A DNA stretch of 64,000 nt from Pinus tabuliformis (GCA_031772625.1 CM062818.1:1276692277-1276756276); one strand, 5' to 3'. Counted from the stretch's first letter, positions 1 through 11,283 are shown. The notes: generated from the sequence alone by a model not told the origin. Program-made: numbers and translations.

Positions 1-59
1 TCTCAAGCAATCTGCATTTACGACTGAGTAGATGTGCATGTAAGCTGGTAGATCAAGGT

Positions 60-1116
60 GAAAAGCATTCTCACCAATCTTCTCAAGTATCTTGAAGGGT
101 CCATACCTGATAGGCTTTAGCTTTTTACCTTCACCTTGCATCTTGTCCTTACTGATATACAACCAGACTTGGTCACCAACTTGGAAACTATGCTCCATCC
201 GATGCTTGTCATGCCTTGCCTTGTATTTGGCTTGGCTCCTTTCCAGCTATTCCTGCACTGCCTGGTGGATCTCTTGGATTTGTTCAATGAACCTAGTTTC
301 CTTGTCCACATCACTGTGTGCCTCAACTGTGGTGTCTTTACCGAAGACAAAATCCAAAGGAGACTTTGGTGTGAAACCAAAACAGGTCTCAAAAGGAGAT
401 CTCTGTGTAGAAGAATGTTTTGCTCTGTTGTAAGCATGCTGCACATAACATAAATGTTCATCCAAAAGCTTAGGATGCTTGCTATAATATCCTCTGAGTA
501 ATTGGCTCACTGTCATGTTAATTACTTTTGTCTAGCCATTAGTTTGTGGATCAAAAGTTGTGCTTTTCTTCAGTTTGGTGTCTATTAGTTCCCACAGACT
601 TGACCAAAACTTTCCCACAAATCGAGTGTCTCGATCAGATACAATGGAAGTGGGTAATCCAAAATGAACCCATACATGTTCAAAAAATAGTTTTGTAGTT
701 TGTTCAACTGTAATCTATTTATTACAAGGTATCAAAATACACATTTTGTTGAACCTATCCACAACAACATACAAATAATCATGACCTTTCCTAGATTTAG
801 GTAGTCCTCCAACAAAATCCATGGAAACACTTTCCCAAGGGTGAGAAGGAACTGGTAATGGAGTGTACAAGCCTAGTTTTCTATCGCTGGGTTTGCTTTT
901 AGCACACATAGTACACCCTCTTACATATCTAGAAACTCTGTCATTCATTTTTGGCAAATAACAAAATCTTTGCAGTTGTGCAACTGTTTTACTTACCCCA
1001 AAATGACCTGATATTAGAGAAGTGTGTGCTTCTTGAATTATCTTTACTCTTTCAGTTTTTGGAATGCATAACTTCCCACAATGGTATAAGATTCGATCCT
1101 TTACATGATAATCCAA
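60..1116 (-). pseudogene. Ty3/gypsy integrase (decayed)
   Basis: The integrase would insert the element's cDNA into chromosomes. The minus strand shows the N-terminal zinc-binding region (GHFGVSKT, then a CTMCAKSK pair), the catalytic core with its first Asp (SMDFVGGLPKS) and second Asp (SDRDTRF), and a C-terminal GPY/F module (KLKPIRYGPFKIL). Where the core normally has its catalytic Glu there is Lys (codon 526-528), and two codons earlier a stop (532-534) replaces the usual Gln. Both changes fit G-to-A mutation on the coding strand. Another stop lies near 715. Whether a chromodomain follows cannot be seen, because the window ends here. Confidence 0.88.
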
Positions 1117-1125
1117 TTCTTCTAT

Positions 1126-1704
1126 TCATTTTTCTTTACTTAAAGTTGCATATACATCTTTGAAATCTATATCTTGAGCATATTGTTCAATGTAACTCTC
1201 ATGTAACACAGAATTATGCTTAAGTATAGTAGATGCATTCATAATGGGTCTAGATAACATATATGCAACTTTATTATGTATGCCCTTTTTATATCTGATG
1301 ACTAGATGAAACTGTTGTAGAAAACCCATCCATCTATAGTGTCTTGATTGTTGCAACTTAGTTTGGGAGTGTATATATTGAAGTGGTTGATGATCAGTAT
1401 GTATTACTGTCTCTTTGCCCATTAAGTAATGTTTCCACTTTTTCACACTCTGTACTAATGCATACAATTCTTTATCATATGTAGGATAGTTAACTACTGT
1501 AGAATTAAATGTCTCAGAATGATAACATATGGGTTTACCGTGCCGTGTGAACACTGCTCCCATGGCATAGTCACTGGCATCCGTTTGGATCTCAAATGGT
1601 CTTTGAAGATCAGGCAGTGCTAGTACAGGTGTTGTACTAATCTTTTCTTTCAAGGTGTCGAAGGCTTTCTGTTGTTTTGCTCCCCACTGAAACAGCTTGT
1701 TCAA
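1126..1704 (-). pseudogene. Ty3/gypsy RNase H domain
   Basis: This is the RNase H that removes the RNA strand of the RNA:DNA hybrid during reverse transcription, from the element's pol polyprotein. It shows the Ty3-type signatures FEIQTDASDYAMGAVF (first catalytic Asp), YDKELYALV (catalytic Glu) and VIHTDHQPLQYI (second Asp). The last motif, usually a D in a VADALSR-like context, reads KVAYMLSRP, so the fourth catalytic Asp appears to be replaced by Tyr. It is open for 192 codons and out of register with the RT just upstream (minus-strand sense), with a short frameshift zone at 1704-1745. Confidence 0.88.
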
Positions 1705-1744
1705 TCCTATTAAAGCATGTAAGGGAGCTGCAATTGAGAAAAAG

Positions 1745-2689
1745 TTAGAAAATAACTTTCTCCAATTGTGCTGCTCCTAAGAAGCTTCTAACTTTTGTAG
1801 CAGATTTTGGTTTAGGCCAGTTTACAATGACTGCCACCTTAGATGGATCTATCTTCAATTCACCACCATCTACTATATGTCCCAAACAATTCAAAGATGT
1901 TTTGCCAAATTCACATTTTGAGAGTTTTACATAAAGCTTTTCTCTTTTCAAAACATCTAATGTCGGCTTAACATGATTTAATTGTTCTTCCCATCTTTTG
2001 CTAAATATCATAATGTCATCTAGATGCACAATAACAAAATCATCAAGAAAAGGTCTGAGTACATCATTCATTAATCTCATGAAAGTAGCAGGAGCATTAG
2101 TTAAGCCAAAAGGCATAACCAGCCACTCATACAATCCCTGCTTTGTCTTGAAAGCAGTCTTCCATGCATCTTGTTCTACAACTCTAACCTGATGGTATCC
2201 ACTATGCAAGTCTAACTTGGAAAAATAAAAAGCTTCTTTCAATTGATCTAAAAGATCATCTATGCGAGGAAGGGGATAACGATTTTTTATTGTTATCTTA
2301 TTCAATGCTCAGTAATCAATGCACATTCTCCATAAGCCACCTTTCTTTCTCACCAAAACGATTGGTGACCCACATGGTGATGTGCTAGGTCTGATGAACC
2401 CTTTCTCGAGCAACTCTTGCACCTGATTCTTGATTTCAACATTCTCTAAAGTGGACAACCTGTACATTCCAATGTTAGGCAATGGAGCATCTTGCTGCAA
2501 AATAACATCATGCACTATTTCCTTTTTGGGTGGCAGACCTTTAGGTTCCTGAAACAAGATATCATACTCTGAAACAACTTTTTCTAAATTATCTTGCTGT
2601 TTAGCATTATAGCCCCCAAATACATTGGTTTTATCACGTTTCTTTTCCTTTACAACCATCAGTAGGAATTGTTTGCATGAATTTATCAT
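1745..2689 (-). pseudogene. Ty3/gypsy reverse transcriptase
   Basis: This RNA-dependent DNA polymerase is in two open blocks separated by a TGA at 2309-2311 directly after the MCIDY motif. The upstream block has GFIRPSTSPCGSPIVLVRKK and the downstream block has KLDLHSGYHQVRV, MPFGLTNAPATF and the active-site segment VHLDDIMIFS. The usual Y/F-x-D-D is thus HLDD: both metal-binding Asp are kept and the first aromatic is His. It then reaches KCEFGKTSLNCLGH and the connection domain before a frameshift near 1745. The family assignment is secure, and it is broken by at least one stop and one frameshift. Confidence 0.92.
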
Positions 2690-3240
2690 TCGTTCATTTG
2701 CCCTGAGTTTATGAGAGTATAATTATTCTTGAGCTTATGAGCTCTTATAAAGTATTCAATTCCATCTTTGACAAGTAGATACTTGTTCTCAACTCTATTG
2801 AAGATAGATTTTGTGTCATACAAGTAAGGACTTCCTAAAACAATTCCACATATATCCAAAGGAATTATGTCTAACTCAACGTCATCTAAAAACGCTGACC
2901 CAAAAGGAAACTTGAGTTTGCATTGTCTAGTCACTTGTAGTTATGCTTTATCATTTAACCATCCTAATGGGTATGGTTTCTTGTGAGGTGTAGTCATTAA
3001 TCTCAATTTCTTTACAATTGCTTCAAAAATTAAATTTACTTTTGAGCCACTATCAAACAATGTATTAATATTTTGATATTTGGAAATAACTCGAATATGG
3101 AAAAGCTCATGTATGTTTCTCTCATTTTCTTCATCAATAGTAGATTGTGCAGAATTACTATTAGATGCTTCAGAATTCTTACATCTTATACCTGTGGCTG
3201 CAATAGTTGTTTCATATCCTGAGTCTGACCCCAAATCTTT
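2686..3240 (-). pseudogene. Ty3/gypsy aspartic protease region
   Basis: This is the retropepsin that would cut the gag-pol polyprotein. The active-site triad is visible as NTLFDSGSKVNLI (Asp-Ser-Gly) near 3050. Downstream the chain continues through LKFPFGSAFLDDVELDIIPLDICGIVLGSPYLY, the second-half fold (LG-S-P-Y) shared by retrotransposon proteases. A stop near 2941 splits the domain in two. It lies between the gag zinc-knuckle region and the RT, as expected. Confidence 0.8.
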
Positions 3241-3290
3241 CTGAATAGCTGCAGCAGTCTTCTTCTTCTTGCCCTCGAACTTCTTAGGTC

Positions 3291-4321
3291 TTATCTCTGG
3301 ATGAAAAATCCAACAATGCTCATCATCGTGCCCATCCTTTTTACAGTGAGTGTGAGAAGCCTTGCTTTTTTGTGTAGTGTTAGCCTTCCTTGCTTTCCAT
3401 TTCTGCTTTCTTTTCTCCTTATTCTTGCTAGGGATGGTTGGGATGATCCCCCAACTTTTGGACTTCCATTCTTTCCTCTAGCTTCTAGATGAGTAGCTTG
3501 TACAAATACCTCATCTATACTAGTGGGATTAAACATGAGGATAGTGTGCCTCATGTAGCTATGTAGGCCACCAATGTACTTCAACAGATTCTCAAGTGAG
3601 TCTAATGAGATTCCTAGAATCAATGCTCTCTTTATAAATTCTTGAGTGTAACCTTGCACACTTTTCCCTTTCAACTATCGAAGAGTTTTCCAACTCATCA
3701 TGGCTTGCTACATGTAGGCCAATGGATAGAATTGCTTTTTGATTGCAGAAAAAAATTCACTCCAGACATAGATAGTCTTACCATGTCTCTTCAGATCAGC
3801 TTGGGTCCTGCCTTCCCACCAAACCAAGACAATGCCTCCAAGACGTAGGCTTGCCAGCTGAATCTTGCTCTTATCTAAGTCGATACTCTGCGCTCTACAA
3901 TAAACATCAATTTGTCTAATCCAATTGTCCAGCTTTTCTGCATTCAACTCTCCATCATATATAGGTAAATCGAATTTAACATCTAGTTTAATCAAAGATG
4001 CCTTCTTGTTATGTATAAGGTTATTAGGAGGTGTGAGAAATCTTCTTCTTTCCCCTTGCATTTTGAGTGGTCATGGAAATGAGACTCATCTTCTCCTTTG
4101 TCTTGTTTAGAGCCAGATGAATCTTCATCCTTATGTTTTCTAAACTCCTTATACATTTCCTCTACCATGGACTCTATGGCTAGGAAACTATCTATGAATT
4201 GAGGGTCTGGCCCCATAAAACCTTCTTCTGACATTGTCTTCTGAGGATAGACTCTCCCAATTTCAGGATTGGTTTCGACCAACTCTCCTTCTCCTAATTT
4301 GAGCTTTGATCTAGTGAGCAT
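3291..4321 (-). pseudogene. Ty3/gypsy gag (capsid/nucleocapsid)
   Basis: Three overlapping minus-strand blocks carry a gag protein. An acidic N-terminal part begins at 4321 (MLTRSKLKL). The capsid-like retrotransposon-gag domain includes FDLPIYDGELNAEKLDNW and LASLRLGGIVLVWWEG. A C-terminal part has YIGGLHSYMRHTI and ends in a zinc-knuckle-like segment HCKKDGHDDEHCW near 3310-3350. The first Cys of the usual CX2C pair is missing there. At least two frameshifts (about 4000 and 3690) separate the blocks. The start at 4321 is 48 bp from the primer-binding site, which is short but reasonable for a gag leader. Confidence 0.85.
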
Positions 4322-4368
4322 TCAACAACTAAATCCAACACAAACTTGTCTAACCTTAATAGCCTAAA

Positions 4369-4380
4369 GCTCTGATACCA
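4369..4380 (-). promoter_or_regulatory. Primer-binding site for initiator tRNA-Met
   Basis: On the minus strand the sequence is TGGTATCAGAGC, the exact 12-nt complement of the plant initiator tRNA-Met 3' end used by many LTR retroelements to prime minus-strand DNA. It lies between the LTR and gag and fixes the orientation of the element. Confidence 0.93.
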
Positions 4381-4387
4381 CTTGATT

Positions 4388-5823
4388 TGAAATTCACTCA
4401 TGAGTGATCTCAGTTAATAATTAATGAATGAAGGTATTACAGACTCATGTGTTGGTTTGTGTCTATGTTATCTTAGGCAACGGATCGATCAGGTTGCAAA
4501 ATACACAGACACTACAAAATAGAAAACAATAAGAGAAACACAGTAAGCAAACAAGAACACAACAGATTAATAAGGAGCTCACCCTATTCTCCAGGGCTAC
4601 ATCTCCGGTCTAGCTTTCAGTGGTGGCCTTCTTTTGTTGTGCCAGTTTAAAGTAGAGATTTACAATGAGGAGCTCAACTTGAGTCTCCTGAAACAGAGGA
4701 TGCTTAGTAGGGTGGTTCTTGGATTCCCCAAGCCACTAAAGTGCACAGACTCTTTCCTTACCAAGTCTCGACCTCTCTGGTCTTCAATGGGATGAGTCCA
4801 ATGGTGCTTGATTCCGGACAGATATCCTCACAGGGATGGCTTGAACCTATCAAGCCTTATGTCTGCTCAATGTTGCCTTAGGTCAGCTCGGCTCTCTGTT
4901 TTTATGCTTCTTGCTTCACTGTCTCTTTCTCGCTTGTCTCTGTTCTCCTTATTTTTTTCCTCTTCTCTTCTATTCTCTATCTATTCATGGCTTAAAGCTA
5001 ATCTGTCATCGACTGTTCATTTCCTCTCCCGCCCCTTCGGTTTGCCTGTTGCTATTCACATGGAGTTCCCTGCCTCTACGTCATTGCCAACGTCTCATAG
5101 CGAGGTGGCCACTTGTCCTCTCACGAACTGCGCCAACTCTTCCTTGACGGATCGGTATTTTAATTACACTGTGGAATGATTCATCCACCAACTCAACAGC
5201 AAATCAGATTTAAGCCTTTTATATGTCGTGACTTAATTCTCCTGTTAAATCTGGTTCCTCCATTGGGCGCAATCTCCGCCGTCAGATCTGGAGCCCCCAG
5301 ATCCTACGGTGTTCACTCATTTCGTGTAGTTGACTTGCTCGACCGTTAGCATGCGATGAGATGCGGTTTTCTCTCTCATTCGCCAGACACGTGTCACACA
5401 ATGTATGGAATTGCTCGTTTTCTGCCAAATCCACTTACCGCCCCAAAGTGCCTCCGATATACCGCATGTTTTGGAGTGCGGGACCCACCTTTCACGTTAG
5501 TGCTTTTCGTATGGTTTCCTGGCTTCCCATGTGACCGAGCACTCGAGGCTTCTCCTTCTCGAGGGGTTTTGCCCAGAAATGGTCTCTGTTTCCCGATTCG
5601 GGCTTCCTAACTGCCAGTTTTGCATCCTGCACGGTCTCCATGGGCCTCGGTCAACGCGCTTTGACCAAGGTCCTCGTCGTTCCTTGCTGGCTGCAAACTG
5701 CCACTATCGAGAGGTCTTCCCGATAGCTCTTTATCCATAAATTTGAAGTCTGTCCTGATTTGATACAGTCGTGGCACTTTGAGAATTTTTATGGATCCAA
5801 TTCGGATCAAAATTTTTATGACA
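4388..5823 (-). repeat. 5' LTR of the Ty3/gypsy element
   Basis: The LTR is bounded by TG...CA: minus-strand start TGTCATAAAA at 5823 and end ...ATTTCA at 4388, seven bases before the primer-binding site. A minus-strand TATA box, TATAAAAGG, is at 5215-5223, giving a U3 of about 600 bp and an R/U5 of about 800 bp. Open frames seen inside it (for example 5356-5740) are not conserved proteins. Borders are inferred from one LTR only. Confidence 0.72.
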
Positions 5824-5908
5824 TAATCCAATATTCTTTTATTATTTCCACTATTGTTTTATAATATTCTTTAGAAGACCCATTTTATACCTCAAAATTT
5901 CTCTAATG
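5824..5908. repeat. Short dispersed repeat, second copy at 11284-11366
   Basis: About 80 bp beginning around AATATTCTTTTATT and ending at TTTCTCTAATG match 11284-11366 with few differences. The match starts right at the gypsy LTR edge, so the LTR element probably landed in or next to this repeat. Confidence 0.7.
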
Positions 5909-6223
5909 CAAATCAAAGAGTTTTATGTAAATCATGGCCTAGTCGGTCAAGACTCTATTTTTTGTCGATATACATGCCTATACGTTCATTGTGATCGTAG
6001 TCAATGTTAAGAGAAAAGTGACTTGTATCTAAGTTCACCAACAAATGGAGGTAGGAAAAAAGAGATTTTATGAATGGGCGAGCTATGGCTAATGTCAATA
6101 TATGTGCATATTGTGAATCACAAATACGACTATAGATATAGATACATAGCTCTAATTCATTAATATTATATGGCACCAAGCTATATATATGTGTGTATAC
6201 TAAAGTATAATCAAATAAGGTGT

Positions 6224-6225
<2 letters not shown>

Positions 6226-6290
<65 letters not shown>
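6226..6290. repeat. (TA)n microsatellite
   Basis: About 32 uninterrupted TA units. Stretches 5909-6225 and 6291-6470 around it show no coding signal. Confidence 0.98.
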
Positions 6291-6293
<3 letters not shown>

Positions 6294-6469
6294 TGTGTGT
6301 ATGGTCCGTATGTACAATGCCAACAGTGGAAAGAGTTCCTTAGGGATGACCATAAACAAGTAGATAGATAGGGGTAGATCTATAACACATACTTAAGAAT
6401 GGGGAAGTTTATGAATTTCTATTAATTCCCAATTGGCAAAGATTCTCTCTCAAAAAATAAAATAAAAAA

Positions 6470-6712
6470 TTTAGTCCCATTTCTGTAACTGTACAAGGGA
6501 ATTGGTTAATCCAGTTAACACTTAATAGAGACAAGTGGGGTGTTTACAGTCACTATTTACAATGAGATTAGAATGGATTGGAAAGAGGTAATTTTGAATC
6601 CTTAGAAGAGAGCATAAGCTTTCTCTAAGCTACTTGATTGTAGTCCCAAGCTCCAAGAAAATGAGAACACTAGGTTTCCTCTTGCGTCATAGAACATCCC
6701 TCCCATGCCTAC
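6470..6712 (-). pseudogene. RNase H domain fragment of a retroelement
   Basis: On the minus strand 6600-6712 reads as the middle of a plant-type RNase H: RGNLVFSFSWSLGL, then QSSSLEKAYALF, where the Glu-Lys-Ala-Tyr stands for the usual A-E-A-Y catalytic Glu motif. The following 130 bp decay into stops. It is joined directly to a copia fragment of the same strand (next entry), a combination that is not a normal domain order. The assignment rests on these motifs only. Confidence 0.6.
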
Positions 6713-7190
6713 CACCCCAATTGCTTTACCAACAACATTAAAAACATTTTCATCATCAATTTGAATTGAATCTTAATAAAGTTATCTATGCATGAAAAAA
6801 TATTCCTATTTCCAGTCATATGGTTACTACAACCACTATATAACAAGAAAAGGTGTTTGTCACTCTCTTGGTAAACATGTAAACATCATAAGTAATAAAT
6901 ATAGACTCATAAGTACTTTCAGAAGTATTTGTAATATTAGCTTTGTTTTTGTTTAGGTTTTCTTGTTTTTTTCTATATTCATTAGCACAATTTCTATAAT
7001 GTTTACAATAATAACATTGAGCTTTGGATTTATCCTACCAATATAATGAAACATAAAATAATTGCTACAACATATAAGAATAAATATATGAACACTCTTA
7101 ATATTGCTACAACCACAAAATTTTGAACTATTGGACCCTTTCTCTTTTCCATACACTTTTTTTACTTCATGAAATGATATTCAATACATT
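6713..7190 (-). pseudogene. Ty1/copia gag zinc knuckle and protease fragment
   Basis: Minus-strand translation gives a zinc-knuckle segment CYYCKHYRNCANE, in which the usual CX2CX4HX4C pattern has lost its His and last Cys. A linker rich in Asn, Lys and Thr follows, then GCSNHMTGNRNIF, the protease/N-terminal pol signature of Ty1/copia elements (D-S-G-C-S-N-H-M-T). The catalytic Asp has become Tyr (LLYSGCSNH). No LTR was found on either side. The 630 bp from 7191 to 7820 show nothing coding. Confidence 0.72.
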
Positions 7191-7819
7191 GAATAAGATC
7201 TCTCTATAAAAAACTATATGATTAGAACTATCTAGTTCTAACTACAGAGAACTATGTAGATGCAATCTATAGATCTAACTTCTATTTGACCATATCAACC
7301 TTGGGACGCAAAAACAAAAAAATAACTTAAGTAAGTCAACTAGCTAGGATAGTAGGATAAATTACATTATTCCAACAAGAAATCTATGGTCTTAGTCTAA
7401 AGCACTTTGTTTGTATAGCCTCCATCACTACGTATCCTAGTAGAATGTGTAGGGATGGTGCCTTTCTATGAATGCTCAGACTCCACCTCCCTAGATGGTG
7501 GGTTTATGTGAATGATCATACTCCACCTTTATACTAAGCATATTAAGTGGTTGTAGTTAGATAACTAAATTAGCCAAATCTACTAAGTCCTAGATTTTTT
7601 TTTAAATAGAAGTAACAACAAGTAACATTTTGTTAATCACACCATTATGTAATAAAAATCTTCCATTTAAGAGTGGTGATGGAAATATTCTCAACATGTT
7701 ATATCCTAACCACGTAGGTTAGGGTCATCATTAAAATAATTTATCATCTACCACTTCATTTCCCACATAGAGACACCTATAGGGGTACTTAATGAAATGT
7801 TACTTGTTGGAATCCTAGT

Positions 7820-8200
7820 GAAACCAAATAATGCTACAAGAAGCCTAGTGAAGGCAAGCAATGTCGCAAGAAGTATAGTAAACACAAGATAAAGAGAAAT
7901 ACAAATCATGCCCCATACTTTCTCACACTCTCTCTTTATCATTTCCTATTGATGTTCATCTACCACAAGTTAAGTGGTTGCACTAGTAATAACCAATTCT
8001 ATCATATAACAGGAACAAAAAGTGGTAAGGATAAGCTAATCTCATAGAATCAATATTTTACCTATTTCTAGTCCATTGGAGGTTTATAAAGGCTTGAAAG
8101 GTAGGGTTCTTGATATCTATTTGGCTTTACTACTATAAATGGAAATCATTGTCTTGATCAAACTGGTAGCTCCTAAATACTCACAGTGGGTTCAACTTTC
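7820..8200. repeat. Non-coding duplicated block, copy 1
   Basis: This block (for example CACAAGAAGCCTAGTGAA-like motifs, the ...ACTTCTATCAT... segment and ...GGTATCC/TTTGGCTTTACT...) recurs in diverged form at 8385-8745, about 560 bp downstream. The two copies differ by many substitutions and small gaps. No coding potential or element termini were found. Confidence 0.6.
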
Positions 8201-8384
8201 CACGAAAATAGTAATACTATTGCATTAAAAATAACTTAAAATAAAATCAAAATCTTTAAAAATTCAATAATTTTATCAAAATAATTACATAAATTTTCTA
8301 CCATTACATTAAATGTGTCATTAGGATGAAATTACCTTCAAATCAGGAACATCATAAATACATCATGTAATGAAAGGCTATGTG

Positions 8385-8745
8385 CAACAAGCCTAGAGAA
8401 CACAACTAATATCACAAGAAGCCTAGTGAATGCAAGACAAAGAAATCATCCCATTCACAAGAGGAATCATACCCTCCAATAAGTTATCCACAATTTAAGT
8501 AGATGTGCGAGAAATAACCACTTCTATCATGTAAACGGAAGAAAGAGTGATATTGATAAGTTAGTATTAAAGGATCAACATCTTATCTATTGGCATTCTA
8601 TTAGCTCTCTATGAAGATTTGAAAGGTATGGATTTTCGTATCCATTTGATTTTACTAATGGAAATTGTGGATATGCTTGTGTTGCTCAAGTTATTAACAA
8701 TAACAAGCCTCACAATGGCTTGAACCTACCATTGTATCCAGGTTT
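8385..8745. repeat. Non-coding duplicated block, copy 2
   Basis: Diverged direct repeat of 7820-8200. Common landmarks are AAGAAGCCTAGTGAA, ACCACTTCTATCAT and a GAAAGGTA...TTGATTTTACT segment in the same order. Confidence 0.6.
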
Positions 8746-8880
8746 GATTATATTTTTACATTAAAATAGTTATCTAATTTGAAACTTGAGTTCAATTAGG
8801 AATTGAAATGAACAATGTAGACATCCATAAGTAGAAAGTATAAGGACTATATATGTGGATTAGATGACTATTTTGGATGG

Positions 8881-9186
8881 TGCGTTAGGTCCCTATAATA
8901 CTAGTAGCCCCTTTATTTTTATTGTTAGTGTAGCTCCATATTTTTATTGTTATGCCCCATTGAAGCCCATTGTTGTTATTGTTGTGTCCTTATATTATTA
9001 TTGTTATGTAGGCTCTAATTATATTGTGACCCCTTAGACTCCTATATATAGCAAGGAGGTTTAGTCATTTGTATCATCCAAGTATTGTTCATTTATGTAA
9101 TGTAAAGGAGGTTTACCCCTTAAAGAGGCTAATTTTTAAGTCATTGATCTTTCTTTTCTTCTATTTTATGAGTTGGTTGCATAACA
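8881..9186 (+). repeat. Short LTR (5') of a second retrotransposon
   Basis: A segment of about 306 bp starts at TGCGTTAGG and ends at ...GCATAACA, two bases before a primer-binding site. It contains a TATA box (TATATATA, 9043-9050). No matching 3' LTR was found in the window. The left border is a guess from the TG dinucleotide. Confidence 0.6.
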
Positions 9187-9188
9187 TT

Positions 9189-9200
9189 TGGTATCAGAGC
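9189..9200 (+). promoter_or_regulatory. Primer-binding site for initiator tRNA-Met
   Basis: TGGTATCAGAGC on the plus strand, followed by TTTGG. This is the same 12-nt initiator tRNA-Met complement as at 4369 but in the opposite orientation, so a second, plus-strand LTR element starts here. Confidence 0.92.
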
Positions 9201-9889
9201 TTTGGATTCTAAGGTTTCGCTTCTTCAAATATGCCATCTTGGAATATTCTCTATAGCTATTTTTATATGAGGCTTCATAAGTGGAAACTGCGAACATGTG
9301 GAGCCAAAATCTTGGTGAACTTCATGTATGAATTTCAGATCTTGGTTTGTTATATTTTCGGAGATATGATCTGAGGTTTAGTGTTTTTGCAGGCTCCAAA
9401 ATTCAGTCTCAAACAGGTGACCTAAGGAAAATCATCATAACTTTCTCTCTAAGCATCGGATTTTAATTTTGTAAAAAGTAACTAAAATTTCATGGACTGT
9501 AGCTTTTAATGTACCATTTTTAGAGTTGAAGGTTGCAACAATGACATGTGGAATTTCGTACAAGTTCGTTGTATTGAATCAGTCTATAATTAGGTCATCA
9601 CGGGAGATTGGGCATAACACTTTCTTGAAGAATCCAATCTCAGTTTGACTTGTGGGGTTGGAAAGAAGAATCTAATGGATACCACCATACAAAATTTTAG
9701 ACCTTGGAGATCTGAAATTACAAAGATATAACAACTTCAATATCGAGCTCCTAAAAAGCAAGAAAAAAGTGTGTATTTTTTTAATTTTTTGCTTAAGTTT
9801 TGTTTGAAAAATCGGTTTGAAATGATTGAAGGGCTATAGTGAAGCATAAATATCATTGTTTGATTCCAAAATTATTTGAAGCAAGAAAA

Positions 9890-10350
9890 TGGAAACAACT
9901 AGTAAGCAACCAGAAAACTCTACTATGACGCATAAACAAAAGGAAGCAATGCAACATGATATATCAAAATTACGAGACCAAGTGCAACAAATTTCACTCT
10001 CACAAAGAGTAAAAAAAAATGAAATGAAAGCTAAGATGGATGGTTTGAATAATGGTTAAAAAGAAGAAATGGAAAGTTTGAAGGATGGCATGGAAGCTAA
10101 GTTAGATGGTTTGAAAGCAAACATGGAAGGTTTGACAAAATTGTTACAATAAATGCTTCCTAGTGGTGACAAGGTACTCCATGAAAATCAGGATGAGGAC
10201 AAATGGAATATGAAATATTATTTTAGAGACTACAACATTGGGTTTAAGACCCACCACATTCCAAAGATTGAGATGAGGAAGTTTTATGGCAAGGATCTAG
10301 TAACATGGATACTAAAAATGGAGCAATTATTTGAAATTATTGATTAATTT
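9890..10350 (+). pseudogene. Decayed gag of a plus-strand LTR element
   Basis: About 690 bp of untranslated leader follow the primer-binding site. From 9890 the plus strand reads METTSKQPENS, then a Lys/Glu/Met-rich coiled-coil-like stretch with repeated MDGL/MEGL phrases and two in-frame stops (10057 and 10150). It then reaches PKIEMRKFYGKDLVTWILK, close to the start of the capsid domain of plant Ty3/gypsy gag proteins. The reading frame dies at 10345, where sequence shared with 58.4 kb takes over. No pol domain remains. The gypsy assignment is moderate. Confidence 0.6.
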
Positions 10351-10410
10351 ACCTAATTTACCTATAGATGGACATACTTGCTCGATACTAGATTCATTTA
10401 TGCTTATAAA

Positions 10411-10605
10411 TGGCTCATTAACTCCTATAGCCTTAGTTGTCTATGTCAAGGTGTTTTCTTCGAGGATAATTTTTTGGCTGGCCATTATGACTTGGGGTAG
10501 CTCAATTTTAGATGGTGAGCTCCTTACTACTAACCACTTAATCATGCTAGTAATGAAGTTGAATCTTTGATATCCATTTAGAGTAGTTGCACTCCTCAAG
10601 TAATG
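10411..10605 (+). repeat. Dispersed repeat shared with 58395-58575
   Basis: Matching landmarks include TTGTCTATGT, GAGGATAATTTTTTGGCT and TTCAATTTTAGATGGTGAG..CTCCT, followed by an ACTAACCACT-like segment. At 58.4 kb the block lies just upstream of an L1 3' fragment, so it may be part of an L1 that is decayed here. No protein family could be read. Confidence 0.6.
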
Positions 10606-11283
10606 AATGCACTCACATTAGAGAAAGTTTGAGGTGAAAAATGAGCCTAAAAAAAATGTAAAACAAAAGTCAACTTTATAAGAACCAATCGAATTCAATA
10701 TGATGATATCAAATATGGGAGATGATTCACCATTTTTGGAATATTAAAAAAATAAAATATTCAACTCGTATGTTCAACTTGTCCACAAGGTCTTCGATAG
10801 ATGATGATCAGGTGCGCTATTAAGGAACTCCTAGATGTTAAGTCACCAGTTCAACTGTCCTCCCTATTTTGCTTTTATTTTTAGACATGACCATGTAATC
10901 TCACCATTGTCGAACTTACAAAGAAAAAACTTGTATTTTCAACTTGTCCCCCTACAATTTTACTCAAATATCCAGCGGGAGCACTCGTTGGATGTGGAAT
11001 TTAATTTTTCATCCAATAAGTACCCATGTTTCATACTTTAGATGGACCCTACTACACAAAAAATGTGAAATACATTAAAAGACATTATTGCAATCATATT
11101 TTTCCATGAATTTCACATTTCTCGTGTAGTAGGGTGCATCGAAAGTATGCAACATGGATACTGTTTGGATGAAAAAATAAATTGTGCATCCAATGAGTGC
11201 TCTCACTCAAAATTTGACTAAATTATAGGGAGATAAGTTGAAAAGTAGATTTTTTCGATTTTCCCTCCAAAACCTGATGAGAA
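10606..11283. other. Stretch without recognisable genes
   Basis: AT-rich sequence. A piece near 10785-10860 (GGTCTTCGATAGATGATGA and following) is similar to 60970-61045. Segments around 11040 and 11130 form a loose inverted pair (AAATGTGAAAT...ATTTCACATTT). No coding signal. Confidence 0.5.

Larger units (their letters stand above)
1..5823 (-). mobile_element. Ty3/gypsy LTR retrotransposon, 5' LTR to integrase, left end outside window
   Basis: Read on the minus strand, the order from right to left is LTR, initiator-tRNA-Met primer-binding site, gag, protease, reverse transcriptase, RNase H, integrase. This is the Ty3/gypsy order (integrase last). The 3' LTR is not in the window, so target duplication and insertion age cannot be read. 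All domains are recognisable but split by stops and frameshifts, so the element cannot make its own proteins. The right LTR border (minus-strand TGTCATAA at 5823) coincides with the start of a short repeat shared with 11.28 kb, which supports it as a true insertion edge. Confidence 0.9.

Noticed and set aside
5356-5740. Overlapping open frames of 69-84 codons
   Set aside because: They fall within the gypsy LTR upstream of its TATA box, on the strand opposite to the element. No recognisable protein.
5955-6359. A 134-codon minus-strand open frame
   Set aside because: Its centre is the (TA)n tract read as Tyr-Ile repeats. It is a microsatellite artefact.
9189-9200. Match to tRNA-Met sequence as a possible tRNA gene (also 4369 and 45407)
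   Set aside because: Only 12 bases match and no cloverleaf surrounds them. They are primer-binding sites next to LTR ends.
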